Below the pieces are notes generated by a model. That model made no database searches, was not told the origin of the DNA, and saw only the letters and a program-made list of their open reading frames with translations. Of a DNA stretch of 64,000 nucleotides, positions 8,915 to 17,960 are shown in pieces. Source of the DNA: Candidatus Scalindua sp. GTDB lineage: Bacteria > Planctomycetota > Brocadiia > Brocadiales > Scalinduaceae. The translations under genes and the position numbers were made by a program. Each line of letters opens with the position of its first letter. Position 1 is the stretch's first letter. The stretch spans positions 62,001 through 126,000 of the forward strand of contig JALDRB010000009.1 in NCBI GenBank assembly GCA_031316155.1, given 5' to 3'.

Positions 8915-9788
8915 TCGTTTAAATCGGCAACAGAGTGTTTAAATAGAAAACAGGCTATCACCTCTTTTTTTCTGTATATTCCGAGCAAGATAAAAGAACT
9001 GAATAAAAACTCTTTTCTCCCCTCTTTCGTACCAAAAGACAAAAGTATTTCTTTTCTTTACCAAAACAACATTCACAATGAAGGCTTTTAAAGTGCACCC
9101 GCCTTTTTTGATTTCTTATGTCTTTCTTAATGGCAACGGTTTTGCTTTGATCCAAAGTATACTCATCTGATAATGGTTTTCGGACCTGCCTGTGCGTAAG
9201 GAACGCACGCAGACAGGTAAAACCGAAAACCAAATCGGTTTTAGTATATTCGGGTTTATGATTAAAGTTTTTATGGACCAGCCTTATCATCTTTCGCTTT
9301 TTTTCAGGTACTGTTTTACAACAATTCTATAGATTAATTGAATGCATAGCTTTCAATGTTATCAAAATTGTCGGAGCGTATGAAACCCGGACGGATGACT
9401 CGGTCAGACGGGTAAGCACCAAATAATAAATTCCAAATAACAAACAAATCACAATAAACAAATGCAAAATTCCAAACAGACTGGTTTTGATCATTTCTGT
9501 CTGCCGACAGGCAGGCAAACATTGGAATTTGTAATTTGTTTGTTGTTTGTGATTTGAGATTTGTAATTTTATAACTCCTGTTTGGTTCTGGATCGTCCAG
9601 GTTAGCATAATAAATATGCAAGGATTTTACCGAAGGCCTAACTTGTAATCTTTGTTTACCTGTTTATGGTTACGGGAAGAACATTTAAGTGCCTTTTTTG
9701 GTGAGGAAACAGCTTACAGAGAGAATTTTGTCTTCCTTGATAGGAAACGCTTGCCAAAAATCTGTTTAAATCAATGAAGGAGACGAAG
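8915..9788. other. Repeat-rich intergenic region
   Basis: No supported gene. It holds a MITE-like palindromic element (9158-9248). It also holds a long imperfect inverted repeat whose arms (about 9424-9475 and 9522-9570) are built from AAATTCCAAA/ACAAACAAAT-type words, with a CTGCCGACAGGCAG hairpin at its centre. A third element is a short GGTTCTGGatcgtCCAGG hairpin at 9581-9604. A cysteine-containing minus-strand open stretch at 8935-9160 has no start or ribosome site. Confidence 0.6.
9158..9248 (+). repeat. MITE-like palindromic element, copy 1
   Basis: This 91-bp element has ends TATACTCATCT and GGTTTTAGTATA. The terminal arms share TGGTTTTCGG in inverted orientation, and the inner hairpin pairs CCTGCCTGTGCG with CGCACGCAGACAGG. 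TA-flanked ends would suit Tc1/IS630-type mobilisation. Related copies are at 11461, 17754, 31981, 60292 and 60867. Confidence 0.8.
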
Positions 9789-11171
9789 GTGAAAAAGCCG
9801 TGTACCAAGAGGGAGTTAATGGGTGAAATGTGGGATGTTGAACCAAAGACTATTGAGTTGAAGACTATCAACGGGCATTTGTTACAGAAAATTGATAAAC
9901 TCGAACGTGATGAGAAAGTACTTCAGAGAGCAAATTCTGAAATTCAAAAGTTGCTTAATGTTATTCCGTTGATATTGATTGGTGTGTCATGTGATGATAA
10001 GGTTACCCTCTGGAATAAAGTTGCTGAGACATCTTTCGGAATTACGGCAATGAATGCAATTGGTCAAAAGCTTCATGAATGTGCTATACAGTGGGAATGG
10101 GAAAAGCTTGACAAATCGGTTGTAACGTCTCAAAGAATAGCAAGATCTGTACAAATTGATTCTGTTCGATATGTGATGTCCGATGGCAATCACGGTTTCC
10201 TGAATGTTACGGTAACTCCGGTTTCAAATGAAATGGTTGAAATGACACACGTGCTTCTGTTAGGACGGGATATAACAGAATGGAAGAATATTGAAAATCA
10301 AATGGTTCAGATTCAAAAGTTGGAGGCCATAGGTCAGTTAGCCGCAGGCATTGCCCATGAGATAAATACACCTATCCAATATATCAGAGACAACACGAGT
10401 TTCCTTCAAGATTCCTTTAGCAGTATTTGTAAGGTGCTTAATCTGTTTTCGCATTTACTCGGATTGAGTAAGACTCAATCCGTATCATCAGAAGCGGTCG
10501 CAGAAATTGACACTATGATTAAAGAAGTCGATCTTGAATACCTTCTTGAAGAAATACCTGAAGCTATTGGACAATCTCAGGAAGGGCTTAAACGTGTCAC
10601 ACAAATTGTAAAGGCAATGAAAACTTTTTCGCACCCCGGCAATGAGGAAGTTGTACCCGTTAACATCAATGAAGCTATCAAGAGTACGATTACGGTTGCA
10701 AGAAACGAATGGAAGTATGTGGCTGACTTGAAGACAGATCTTGACCCCGAGTTGCCGCTGTTACCCTGTTTTCCAGGTGAGTTGAATCAGGTAATACTCA
10801 ACATGATAATTAATGCTTCACATGCTATTGAAGATATATCACATAAGAGAGATGGGGACAAAGGTCTGATAACTATTAGTACTCGTTTTGATAAAGACTG
10901 GGCTGAGATACGCATCAGCGATACGGGTGCCGGTATTCCTGAAAAAGCCAGATCGAAGTTGTTTGATCCTTTCTTTACTACAAAGGAAGTTGGCAAGGGG
11001 ACAGGGCAGGGATTAGCTATTGCACATTCTGTAATAGTGGGAAAGCACAAGGGTTCAATTACTTTTGATACGGAAATTGGGAAGGGGACAACGTTCGTTA
11101 TACGCCTGCCCATGTTAATACCATCGAAATCTGAGAAGCAATTTTGTAAAAAAGGAGATGCTCTTCGTTGA
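9789..11171 (+). CDS. PAS-domain sensor histidine kinase
   Basis: 460 residues if translated from GTG at 9789, which sits six bases after a good AAGGAG. The in-frame ATG at 9774 has no ribosome site and actually overlaps that AAGGAG. An N-terminal coiled coil (about 20-50) leads into a PAS domain (about 50-165). The HisKA domain has His190 in AAGIAHEINTP, and the ATPase domain has N, DTGAGIPE and GKGTGQGLAI motifs. There are no membrane helices, so it is cytoplasmic. The HEINTPIQY form is typical of orphan kinases. No partner regulator is adjacent, and the next gene, a CheY-like protein, lies 526 bp away across a repeat. Confidence 0.9.
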   Translation: MKKPCTKRELMGEMWDVEPKTIELKTINGHLLQKIDKLERDEKVLQRANSEIQKLLNVIPLILIGVSCDDKVTLWNKVAETSFGITAMNAIGQKLHECAIQWEWEKLDKSVVTSQRIARSVQIDSVRYVMSDGNHGFLNVTVTPVSNEMVEMTHVLLLGRDITEWKNIENQMVQIQKLEAIGQLAAGIAHEINTPIQYIRDNTSFLQDSFSSICKVLNLFSHLLGLSKTQSVSSEAVAEIDTMIKEVDLEYLLEEIPEAIGQSQEGLKRVTQIVKAMKTFSHPGNEEVVPVNINEAIKSTITVARNEWKYVADLKTDLDPELPLLPCFPGELNQVILNMIINASHAIEDISHKRDGDKGLITISTRFDKDWAEIRISDTGAGIPEKARSKLFDPFFTTKEVGKGTGQGLAIAHSVIVGKHKGSITFDTEIGKGTTFVIRLPMLIPSKSEKQFCKKGDALR

Positions 11172-11460
11172 TGATCCGCCGAACCTTTTTGATTAATCTC
11201 ATTTAGGTAAAAGAGGAAGTATAAATCACTTCGCAAAACGTGAGCCTCTTTAGCCATGGCATGACATTCATTATGGATGGATACAGGTAAAAAAGTTATC
11301 ATGAAAAGGCATTCCATTAGAATCGGGCATGCATGCCGTATCGGGTTTTTCTGATGTCCTGTCCGTCTTTCTTTTTCTCCTCTATAAAACCGGTCTATTC
11401 TGAAAACAACGTATTGGAAATCATGTACGAAGAACAGGACAAATCTGTATATTCATAATA

Positions 11461-11545
11461 TATACTCATCTCGTAATGGTTTTCGGACCTGCCTGTGCGA
11501 TGCACGCAGACAGGTAAAACCGAAAACCAAATCGGTTTTAGTATA
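11461..11545 (+). repeat. MITE-like palindromic element, copy 2
   Basis: 85-bp copy with TATACTCATCTCG at the left end and TCGGTTTTAGTATA at the right. The core hairpin GCCTGTGCG/CGCAGACAGG has a shorter loop than copy 1. It lies in the 526-bp spacer between a kinase and a CheY-like regulator. Nothing else recognisable is in that spacer. Confidence 0.8.
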
Positions 11546-11697
11546 TTTGAATAGTCGTGAGTGAAATTTGGAAGAGTCATAGCTCAATTTGCCGATAATA
11601 AACCTGAATTCCTTTTCAGACTCGTTCGGGTCATGGCATGGTAACACAATTTTCGGTAAAATTGTAAGAATTAAAAAATCAAAAGGAAGCCCAAATC

Positions 11698-12114
11698 ATG
11701 TACATCAAAAAGGAAAAGATTATGCTTGTAGAGGATGATCCTGACCATGCAATGTTGATCATGGATATTCTTGAAATGGTAGATATTGATAAAGAAGTTG
11801 TCTTGTTAAAAGATGGTCAGGCGGCCATAGATTATCTTCACAAAGTAGATAGGCAGAACAATGCAGGCATATCCTCTCACATTGACATGATTTTATTAGA
11901 CCTCAATCTGCCCAAGGTGCATGGAATGAAAGTCCTGAAATTCATAAAAAGTAATTTAAACTTATGCTTAATTCCTGTGGTTATTATGTCAACAAGTGAT
12001 GATTCTAAAACTATTGAAGATTCTTATAAGAATGGAGCATGTGGTTTTATTACGAAACCACTTGCGTATGAAGATTTTGTTCAAAAGATAAAAATTCTCA
12101 AACAATACAATTGA
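11698..12114 (+). CDS. Single-domain response regulator (CheY/Rcp-like)
   Basis: 138 residues, all receiver domain. The acidic pocket is E12-D13-D14, the phosphoacceptor is Asp68 (ILLDLNLPK), the switch residue is in VVIMSTSDD, and the conserved lysine is in FITKPL. The long insertion before the phospho-Asp and the STSDD motif resemble Rcp1-type regulators that partner with phytochrome-like or PAS kinases. It has no output domain, so it probably relays phosphate or binds a target protein. An AAAAGGAAGC ribosome site precedes the start. The orphan kinase upstream and the HDOD regulator downstream are possible partners. Confidence 0.92.
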   Translation: MYIKKEKIMLVEDDPDHAMLIMDILEMVDIDKEVVLLKDGQAAIDYLHKVDRQNNAGISSHIDMILLDLNLPKVHGMKVLKFIKSNLNLCLIPVVIMSTSDDSKTIEDSYKNGACGFITKPLAYEDFVQKIKILKQYN

Positions 12115-12247
12115 AACACAGCCGAATTCTTCATAAAGAGTTGGCGTTTAATAAAACATTTGATGGAAAAATAAATGACTACTTAAGATTTCTCATCTGA
12201 TATCACGTTGGTTTTTTCATATTCTTTATTTTGAAAGGTTTTTTGAA

Positions 12248-13552
12248 ATGAGAAAGATTCTCTTTGTAGATGATGAAATGAATGTCCTTCAGGGATTAAA
12301 AAGAATGCTGCGTAAAATGCGCTATGAGTGGGATACAGAATTTGCAACGAGCGGTGAAGAAGCTCTGAATTTTATGTCTCAATCTCCATTTGATGTTGTA
12401 GTATCAGATATGAGAATGCCGAGAATGGACGGAGTAGAACTCCTTGATACAGTTATGGAGCAATATCCGGAGACTGTTCGTATTATCCTTTCCGGACATA
12501 CTGATCGAGAGATGATCATGAAGACGGTAAAGTGTACGCATCAATTTCTGGTGAAACCTTGTGATGCTGATACCGTAAAGTACACGATAGAACGTGCCTG
12601 TAAGCTTCAGGATTTGTTAAGGGATGAAAGACTGAAAAAGATAGTAACAGGAATAAAAGATTTACCCAGTCTGCCATCATTATACGGGATGATTGTAAAT
12701 GAAATGAAATCACCGGACGCCTCTATTAAGAAGGTTGGGGAAATTATTTCACAAGATGTTTCTATGTCAGCCAAGGTCTTGCAGATTGTCAACTCAGCTT
12801 ACTTTGGTCTTCCAAGGAAGCTTACGGATCCGCAGCAGGCAGCAGTCTATTTAGGGATAGAGACTTTGAAGGCACTTGTGCTTTCTATTCACGTGTTTTC
12901 TTCATTTACAAAAGAATCCGAAATGCTTGGGTTATCGTTAACAGAAATGTGGAATCACAGTCTGGCTGTGGGTCGGCTTGCCAAAGAAATTGTCCGTGCT
13001 GAAAATACAGAAGGCAAGGTAGTAGAGGAAACCTTGATATCCGGGATATTGCATGACATAGGAAAACTGGTTTTATTAAAAGAACCCGGAAGATACAAAA
13101 AAGTGAAGGAATTTATTGACATGACTGGCGGAAGTTTTGTAGAGGCGGAGTACGCTGTCTTGAAAACCTCTCACGCGGAATTGGGGGCTTATCTGTTAGG
13201 GGTTTGGGGATTGCCTGACAATATCGTTGAAACTATTGCCTTTCACCATGAACCTTCAAAGTTGGTTGAGAACATCTTTATAAAATTAAATAACGATTCA
13301 AATAAGGGTAAAGAGGAGAAGAATTCAGGTGGTAGTATTATAAAGTTTCAATCGTTCAATAATTCTCCGTTAGAATTTGCTTCACTAACTGCCGTACACG
13401 TGGCAAATGCCTTGCTGATGCAGAAGGGTTGTACACCGGAAACCACCGTCTTTCCCTATATAGATATGTTATATATGAAGACGCTTAATCTGAAGGATAA
13501 GTTGCCGAAGTGGGTGGGAATTTATAACAAATTATTGCAAGAAGAGGATTAA
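12248..13552 (+). CDS. Receiver-HDOD regulator
   Basis: 434 residues. The N-terminal receiver (1-120) has D8-D9-E10 and phosphoacceptor Asp54 (VVVSDMRMP). An HDOD domain spans about 135-340, with the motifs LPSLPSLYGMI, DVSMSAKVLQIVNSAYFGLPR and a retained HD pair in GILHDIGKLVLL, then AFHHEP. HDOD domains are catalytically uncertain relatives of HD phosphodiesterases, common beside two-component and c-di-GMP proteins. The next gene, a large hybrid-sensing kinase, starts at GTG only three bases after this stop, so the two are translationally coupled and that kinase is the likely phosphodonor. Confidence 0.92.
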   Translation: MRKILFVDDEMNVLQGLKRMLRKMRYEWDTEFATSGEEALNFMSQSPFDVVVSDMRMPRMDGVELLDTVMEQYPETVRIILSGHTDREMIMKTVKCTHQFLVKPCDADTVKYTIERACKLQDLLRDERLKKIVTGIKDLPSLPSLYGMIVNEMKSPDASIKKVGEIISQDVSMSAKVLQIVNSAYFGLPRKLTDPQQAAVYLGIETLKALVLSIHVFSSFTKESEMLGLSLTEMWNHSLAVGRLAKEIVRAENTEGKVVEETLISGILHDIGKLVLLKEPGRYKKVKEFIDMTGGSFVEAEYAVLKTSHAELGAYLLGVWGLPDNIVETIAFHHEPSKLVENIFIKLNNDSNKGKEEKNSGGSIIKFQSFNNSPLEFASLTAVHVANALLMQKGCTPETTVFPYIDMLYMKTLNLKDKLPKWVGIYNKLLQEED

Positions 13553-13555
13553 AAC

Positions 13556-16420
13556 GTGTTTAAGATCAGAGATAAAATAGTAGTAAGGTTTCTTCCTGTT
13601 GTAATTGTACCTATATTTATTGTCAGTGCTTCTTTCGGTATCTATACAATAAAATATCTGAAACAAAATAAGATTGGAGAGATTACACAACAGACAAAAA
13701 GCAAAACAGATAAAGTTTTTGCACGTCTACGTTCAGTAGAGAAAGACGTTATCTCTCTCAGTACTAAGATAGTATTATCAGATTTCATAAATGCTATCGA
13801 TAAAAATGATACGGATCGCATGAATTATTATAGATCAGAAACGAAAAATATTTTTAACATATTTTTTGAAAAGAAAGAAATTTACTGCAAGATACAGTAT
13901 ATGAATGAATTTGGTTTAGAAGTCATGCGATTACAACAAGGTGATGATACGTTTTCAATCTTTCCTTCTGGAAAAGTTGAAAACAAGGATAAAAGGTTTT
14001 TGGTGGATACTCAAAAACTGAAAGATGGAGATGTTTCTGTCTCAACTTTTGATTTAAACAATGAGGTGGGAATTGATGCAGAAACGTGTAAGCCGGTATT
14101 ACGATATACGACTCCTGTCTTCGACAGAGTTGGTCACCATAGAGGACTTTTTGTCTTAAGTGTCCTTGCAGACCCACTTTTCTTTGATATATTGAGACAA
14201 AAAAATCATGAAGATTCTGATACGTATCTGATAGATAGAGAGGGTTATTATCTGTTACATCCTGACAAGGAGAATTCACTTGGTCGAAAGAGCGGTCTTA
14301 CTGCTAATGCAAATGTGAAGAATGATTTTTCCCGGGAAATCTCCTCACGTTTTTTGTCAGGGCAATCGGGAGGAATTCTTGTCGGTAAGCGATTTTACAG
14401 CTTTACGCCTGTGCTTTTCTACCTTTCAGACAGCGGGGGAAGTTGGATTTTGTTGGAAAGTCTTCCAAAATCTGCTCTCTTCTCCCCGACCTGGAATCTA
14501 TTTAGAGGATTAGGGATTCTTGTTCTCTTTATAATTGGAGCTTCAGTTGCAGCAGTAATTGTCTTTTCAAGAAGATTAACAAAGCCTTTGAAAGAATTAT
14601 TAACAGGTATTACGACAATTGCAGAAACAGATACAGATTATCATATACCTGTTACATCAAATGATGAAATAGCCTTTTTAACCTTTTCGTTTAATAAGGT
14701 TTTGTACAAGTTAGATAAGTCAAATAAGCAGTTACAGGATTATGCGGGCCATCTGGAGGGAAAAATTGAAGAGAAAACTGAGGAAATATTCGGAAAAGCA
14801 AAACAACAGAAAGTTGTAGCGGAGATTGGTAAATTCTTGTTGGCAAGCATAGATCTTCAGGAAGTTATGGTCAGGGTTGTAAATCTTGTGTGTAATACCT
14901 TGAGCGTGGAATTCTGCGATATACTCTTACTTGATAAACCACAACACTCTTTTTGTCTTGCATGTGGTGTTGGATGGAAAGAAGGCCTTGTCGGGCACGC
15001 CACTATAGGGTTAGGTATAAAGTCTCAAGCTGGTTATGCCTTGAAAAAAGAGACACCTATAGTGGTGAGAGATTTAAGAACAGAAACACGTTTTTCTGAC
15101 GAATCTCATCTCAGAGAACATGGAATTGTTTCCGGCTTAAGTGTCCCGATGTTGGTGGAAGGGAGAACTGTTGGAGTCATGGGAGTTTATACATCAGAGG
15201 AAAGGGTGTTTTTGAAATCTGACATAAATTTTCTGGAATCAGTAGGGCAATATATGGCAGCGGCTATTGAAAGGAAACGCTCAGAGGATGAAATTGTTCA
15301 AGGTAAAGAGTATACGGATAAACTGATAGAAACAGCACATGATGCCATTATCTGTATTGATGAACAGGGGATAGTCAAGGTCTGGAACAAGGCTGCAGAA
15401 AAGACCTTCGGGTATTCAAATGATGAAATGATAGGAGAACAAATCCTGTCCATTATTCCGGAAAAATATAAAAAGGATCATCAAAAAGGATTAGAACTGT
15501 TTTCAGAGAAACACGAAACCAGAATTATAGGTAAAATCATTGAAGTTAGCGGAATGAAAAAAAATGGTGACGAAATACCTATTGAAATGTCTCTTTCATT
15601 CCAGAAAATTGATAACGAACATCACACATTTACGGCAATAATCAGAGACATAAGTTTGCAAAAAGAAGCAAAAAAGATGTTGCTGGAGAGGTCGAAAGAG
15701 TTAAGGAAACGGAACAAGGAATTAAAGGATTTTGTCTACATTGTTTCACATGATTTAAAAGAGCCTTTGTTTGCAATTGACGGTTACGTGTCGAGATTGT
15801 CCGGAGTCTGCGGGGATTTACTTGATGAAAAAGGGAGACGATATATTGATAGAATTAAGGCTAACACGGAAATCATGTCTAAGAGGATCCATGAACTATT
15901 GGAAGTCATTAAGGTGGGAATGGTTGCATATAATTTTGATGATGTCAATAGTAAGGTAATTGTTGATGATATTGTCCATGAGTTGGAAAGTCTGATTGAC
16001 AATAGCAATATAGACCTTTCCATCCAGGATAATCTGCCTACGGTAATGTGTGATGCAAAAAGATTGAAGGATGTGTTTTCGAATTTACTCACAAATGCAA
16101 TTAAATTTATGGGTGAAGATGGTAAAAGGCAGATTAAAGTTGGGTGTGATAGAGAAAACGGGCATTATAAGTTCTTTATAGAGGATACCGGTATTGGTAT
16201 AAAGGAGGAGTACCAGCAGCAGATTTTTAAAATATTCAGGAGACTCAAGGATATAGATGCTGAAGGAACCGGAGTAGGCCTGGCAATAGCAAAAAAAATT
16301 GTGAGTCTTCATAATGGCAAGATATGGGTTGAAAGCCCGGTTTGTGACGGAAGAGGTTCAAAATTCTGTTTTACCGTGCCAACATCCAAAAAAGAAAAAA
16401 ACGTTTCTCTTGAGCCTTGA
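13556..16420 (+). CDS. Large membrane sensor kinase, dCache-HAMP-GAF-PAS-HisKA
   Basis: 954 residues from a GTG start coupled to the preceding gene. Transmembrane helix 1 is at about 11-32, a periplasmic dCache-like sensor at about 35-320 (YLIDREGYYLLHPDKENS is a typical Cache signature), and transmembrane helix 2 at about 322-345. Then come HAMP (about 345-395), GAF (about 425-580), PAS (about 590-705) and HisKA with His732 in YIVSHDLKEPL. The ATPase domain has N, DTGIGI and GTGVGLAI motifs. The SHDLKEPL form resembles phytochrome-type kinases that hand phosphate to separate receivers. The coupled REC-HDOD protein is the obvious partner. It senses an external small molecule (Cache family) that cannot be named. 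Confidence 0.92.
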   Translation: MFKIRDKIVVRFLPVVIVPIFIVSASFGIYTIKYLKQNKIGEITQQTKSKTDKVFARLRSVEKDVISLSTKIVLSDFINAIDKNDTDRMNYYRSETKNIFNIFFEKKEIYCKIQYMNEFGLEVMRLQQGDDTFSIFPSGKVENKDKRFLVDTQKLKDGDVSVSTFDLNNEVGIDAETCKPVLRYTTPVFDRVGHHRGLFVLSVLADPLFFDILRQKNHEDSDTYLIDREGYYLLHPDKENSLGRKSGLTANANVKNDFSREISSRFLSGQSGGILVGKRFYSFTPVLFYLSDSGGSWILLESLPKSALFSPTWNLFRGLGILVLFIIGASVAAVIVFSRRLTKPLKELLTGITTIAETDTDYHIPVTSNDEIAFLTFSFNKVLYKLDKSNKQLQDYAGHLEGKIEEKTEEIFGKAKQQKVVAEIGKFLLASIDLQEVMVRVVNLVCNTLSVEFCDILLLDKPQHSFCLACGVGWKEGLVGHATIGLGIKSQAGYALKKETPIVVRDLRTETRFSDESHLREHGIVSGLSVPMLVEGRTVGVMGVYTSEERVFLKSDINFLESVGQYMAAAIERKRSEDEIVQGKEYTDKLIETAHDAIICIDEQGIVKVWNKAAEKTFGYSNDEMIGEQILSIIPEKYKKDHQKGLELFSEKHETRIIGKIIEVSGMKKNGDEIPIEMSLSFQKIDNEHHTFTAIIRDISLQKEAKKMLLERSKELRKRNKELKDFVYIVSHDLKEPLFAIDGYVSRLSGVCGDLLDEKGRRYIDRIKANTEIMSKRIHELLEVIKVGMVAYNFDDVNSKVIVDDIVHELESLIDNSNIDLSIQDNLPTVMCDAKRLKDVFSNLLTNAIKFMGEDGKRQIKVGCDRENGHYKFFIEDTGIGIKEEYQQQIFKIFRRLKDIDAEGTGVGLAIAKKIVSLHNGKIWVESPVCDGRGSKFCFTVPTSKKEKNVSLEP

Positions 16421-16482
16421 TATTCTCTGATAAATAAATAAAACCGTCCAATGCTGAGTTTAACGTCATACGGCTTTGTAAA

Positions 16483-16665
16483 TCACTTCTTTGATTCCTT
16501 GAAATCATCGTCTTGCAAGACTTGATCGATTTGTCTTAATAGTGCATGGCAAAATTCTTTTTCTGTATCGCTATTACTTAAAATTGTGGTGAGTTTAACT
16601 GTTTCTTCTTTGTTCAGGCCGATTGTTACTTCCGGTAAAACTCTTTTTCTATCAACAACTCTCAT
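16483..16665 (-). CDS. Small acidic protein of unknown function
   Basis: 60 residues, MRVVDRKRVLPEV to DDDFKESKK, with no recognised family. An AAAGGAG eight bases before the ATG on this strand supports a real gene. A central run (NKEETVKLTTILSNSDTEKE) looks helical, and the product is soluble, without cysteines in metal-like patterns and without a signal peptide. It is convergent with the large kinase gene (63 bp between ends). Its size would suit an antitoxin or small regulator, but no sequence feature shows this. Confidence 0.6.
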   Translation of the reverse strand: MRVVDRKRVLPEVTIGLNKEETVKLTTILSNSDTEKEFCHALLRQIDQVLQDDDFKESKK

Positions 16666-16868
16666 TCCAAAAACTCCTTTGTCTTTTTTTTGTGTGTGCT
16701 GTTACGATTACTCGGATACTAATGAAACATTATTATTTGATAACTTTAACACTACAATCTGGGTATTGCAATAAATATATGCATGATTTTATGTATTGAC
16801 CACTGCTGATATTACTGCTAAAATCGGCTGCTATGCTTATGAACGTCGATATTTACAGGAAAAAGAGA

Positions 16869-17369
16869 GTGAGAAATGTAATTCATTTCGTATTTTTAAC
16901 GAAGTGGTTTGGCTTTTGCTTATTGCTTCTCTTTTTTGTTGTTAGTTGCAAGACATTGGACAAACCAGTTGAATTTGTTGATTCTTTAAGGAGTCCGACC
17001 TCATTTCCTGATCTATTTTTCCCAACAGTAAAAGATATAGATGCTATTATACAAGAGAATGGGCTTCTTGAATCCGAAACCGTTAAGATAACCCCGGTAG
17101 GTAAGAATAAAAGTGCGAGCATACACGTAGTGCAAATTCAGAAAGATGCTGAGATGGGTTTTTATTCACATAAACTACATGATGAACTTGTTTACGTTCA
17201 TAAGGGGAGCGGTATAGTAGAACTTAATGATACTGCTACAACATGGAAAAGGTATAGTGATTGTGATACCCAGGAAGAGTTGGCACAGGCTGACGAACAC
17301 TGGAGAGGGATTTCTTGTTACGCTTTCTTTTTTTCTCCCCATTTGATAATGAAGATATCAGGTTTCTGA
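16869..17369 (+). CDS. Lipoprotein with a cupin-like segment, possibly truncated
   Basis: The frame opens at ATG 16833 (178 residues). A GTG at 16869, about eight bases after AGGAAA, is the better-supported start and gives 166 residues. A hydrophobic stretch ends in VVSC, a lipobox, so an envelope lipoprotein is expected. Residues around HDELVYVHKGSGIVELN resemble the first motif of a cupin barrel, but the second motif is not seen. The frame stops at 17369 within sequence that continues to look coding in other frames, suggesting a frameshift. Likely function: small-ligand binding, unproven. Confidence 0.5.
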   Translation: MRNVIHFVFLTKWFGFCLLLLFFVVSCKTLDKPVEFVDSLRSPTSFPDLFFPTVKDIDAIIQENGLLESETVKITPVGKNKSASIHVVQIQKDAEMGFYSHKLHDELVYVHKGSGIVELNDTATTWKRYSDCDTQEELAQADEHWRGISCYAFFFSPHLIMKISGF

Positions 17370-17731
17370 CAAAGAGCAAAACAGTCAGGGAGGAAGCGGA
17401 AAAATATTTATGACAAGTCAATGAAAAAGAACGTGAAGGCAGAGGATGATGAATCAAAAAGAGAAGAAGAAATGGCTGGTTTTGGGGTAAAAAAGAGGAA
17501 AAAAGCTGGTTTTTTGTACAGAGTGAGCAGACTATTGATGAGGTTGAAGAGCAAAGATTATTAGTTTTAACCGATGAAGGAAAAAAAGAAATAAAAGAAG
17601 TTCAAGAGAGAATGGGAGAGAGAAAAAAAGTGCTTGATAATATGATTGTCAGTGAAAGACTTAAGGTACTAGAGAAATTGAAGGTTGAAGGCTTAATCAG
17701 TCAGAGAGGAGTTCGGAGGCAAAAGAGATGA
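17370..17731 (+). pseudogene. Frame-broken coding remnant with a SHOCT-like tail
   Basis: After the lipoprotein stop, no single frame runs through, but coding-like protein appears in more than one frame. One open stretch encodes two similar motifs (GWFWGKKEEK then SWFFVQSEQ), then a long charged helix, and finishes at 17731 with SERLKVLEKLKVEGLIS, which resembles a SHOCT short C-terminal domain. Another frame reads from an ATG near 17421 for about 46 codons. The pattern fits a decayed gene, or the 3' end of the upstream lipoprotein after frameshifts. It cannot be assigned to a named family. Confidence 0.45.
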
Positions 17732-17753
17732 AATGATTAATGAGACCAGATAA

Positions 17754-17848
17754 TATTCTAAACCGATTTGGTTTTCGGTTTTACCTGTCTGCGTGCATTC
17801 CTTTCCTTACGCACAGGCAGGTCCGAAAACCATTATGAGATGAGTATA
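17754..17848 (-). repeat. MITE-like palindromic element, copy 3
   Basis: 95-bp copy in inverted orientation. It begins TATTCTAAAACCGATTTGG and ends AATGGTTTTCGG-type sequence read backwards, closing with GATGAGTATA. The inner hairpin has arms TGTCTGCGTGC and GCACAGGCAGG with a longer loop, like copy 1. It lies just downstream of the decayed gene and about 110 bp before surE. Confidence 0.8.
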
Positions 17849-17960
17849 CCGTACAATTATTTATCAGGATAATATCGGAGTTTTCGGTGAAAAATCCAAA
17901 TTCAGAGTTTTTTTGGAGGGTTGCATCGTAATCGGCAGGTAACAATTTTGGAGAAATTGA

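Noticed and set aside
8935..9290. Minus-strand open frame with cysteines (HCECCFGKEKKYFC)
   Set aside because: It runs through the MITE-like repeat and has no start codon with a ribosome site in the non-repeat part.
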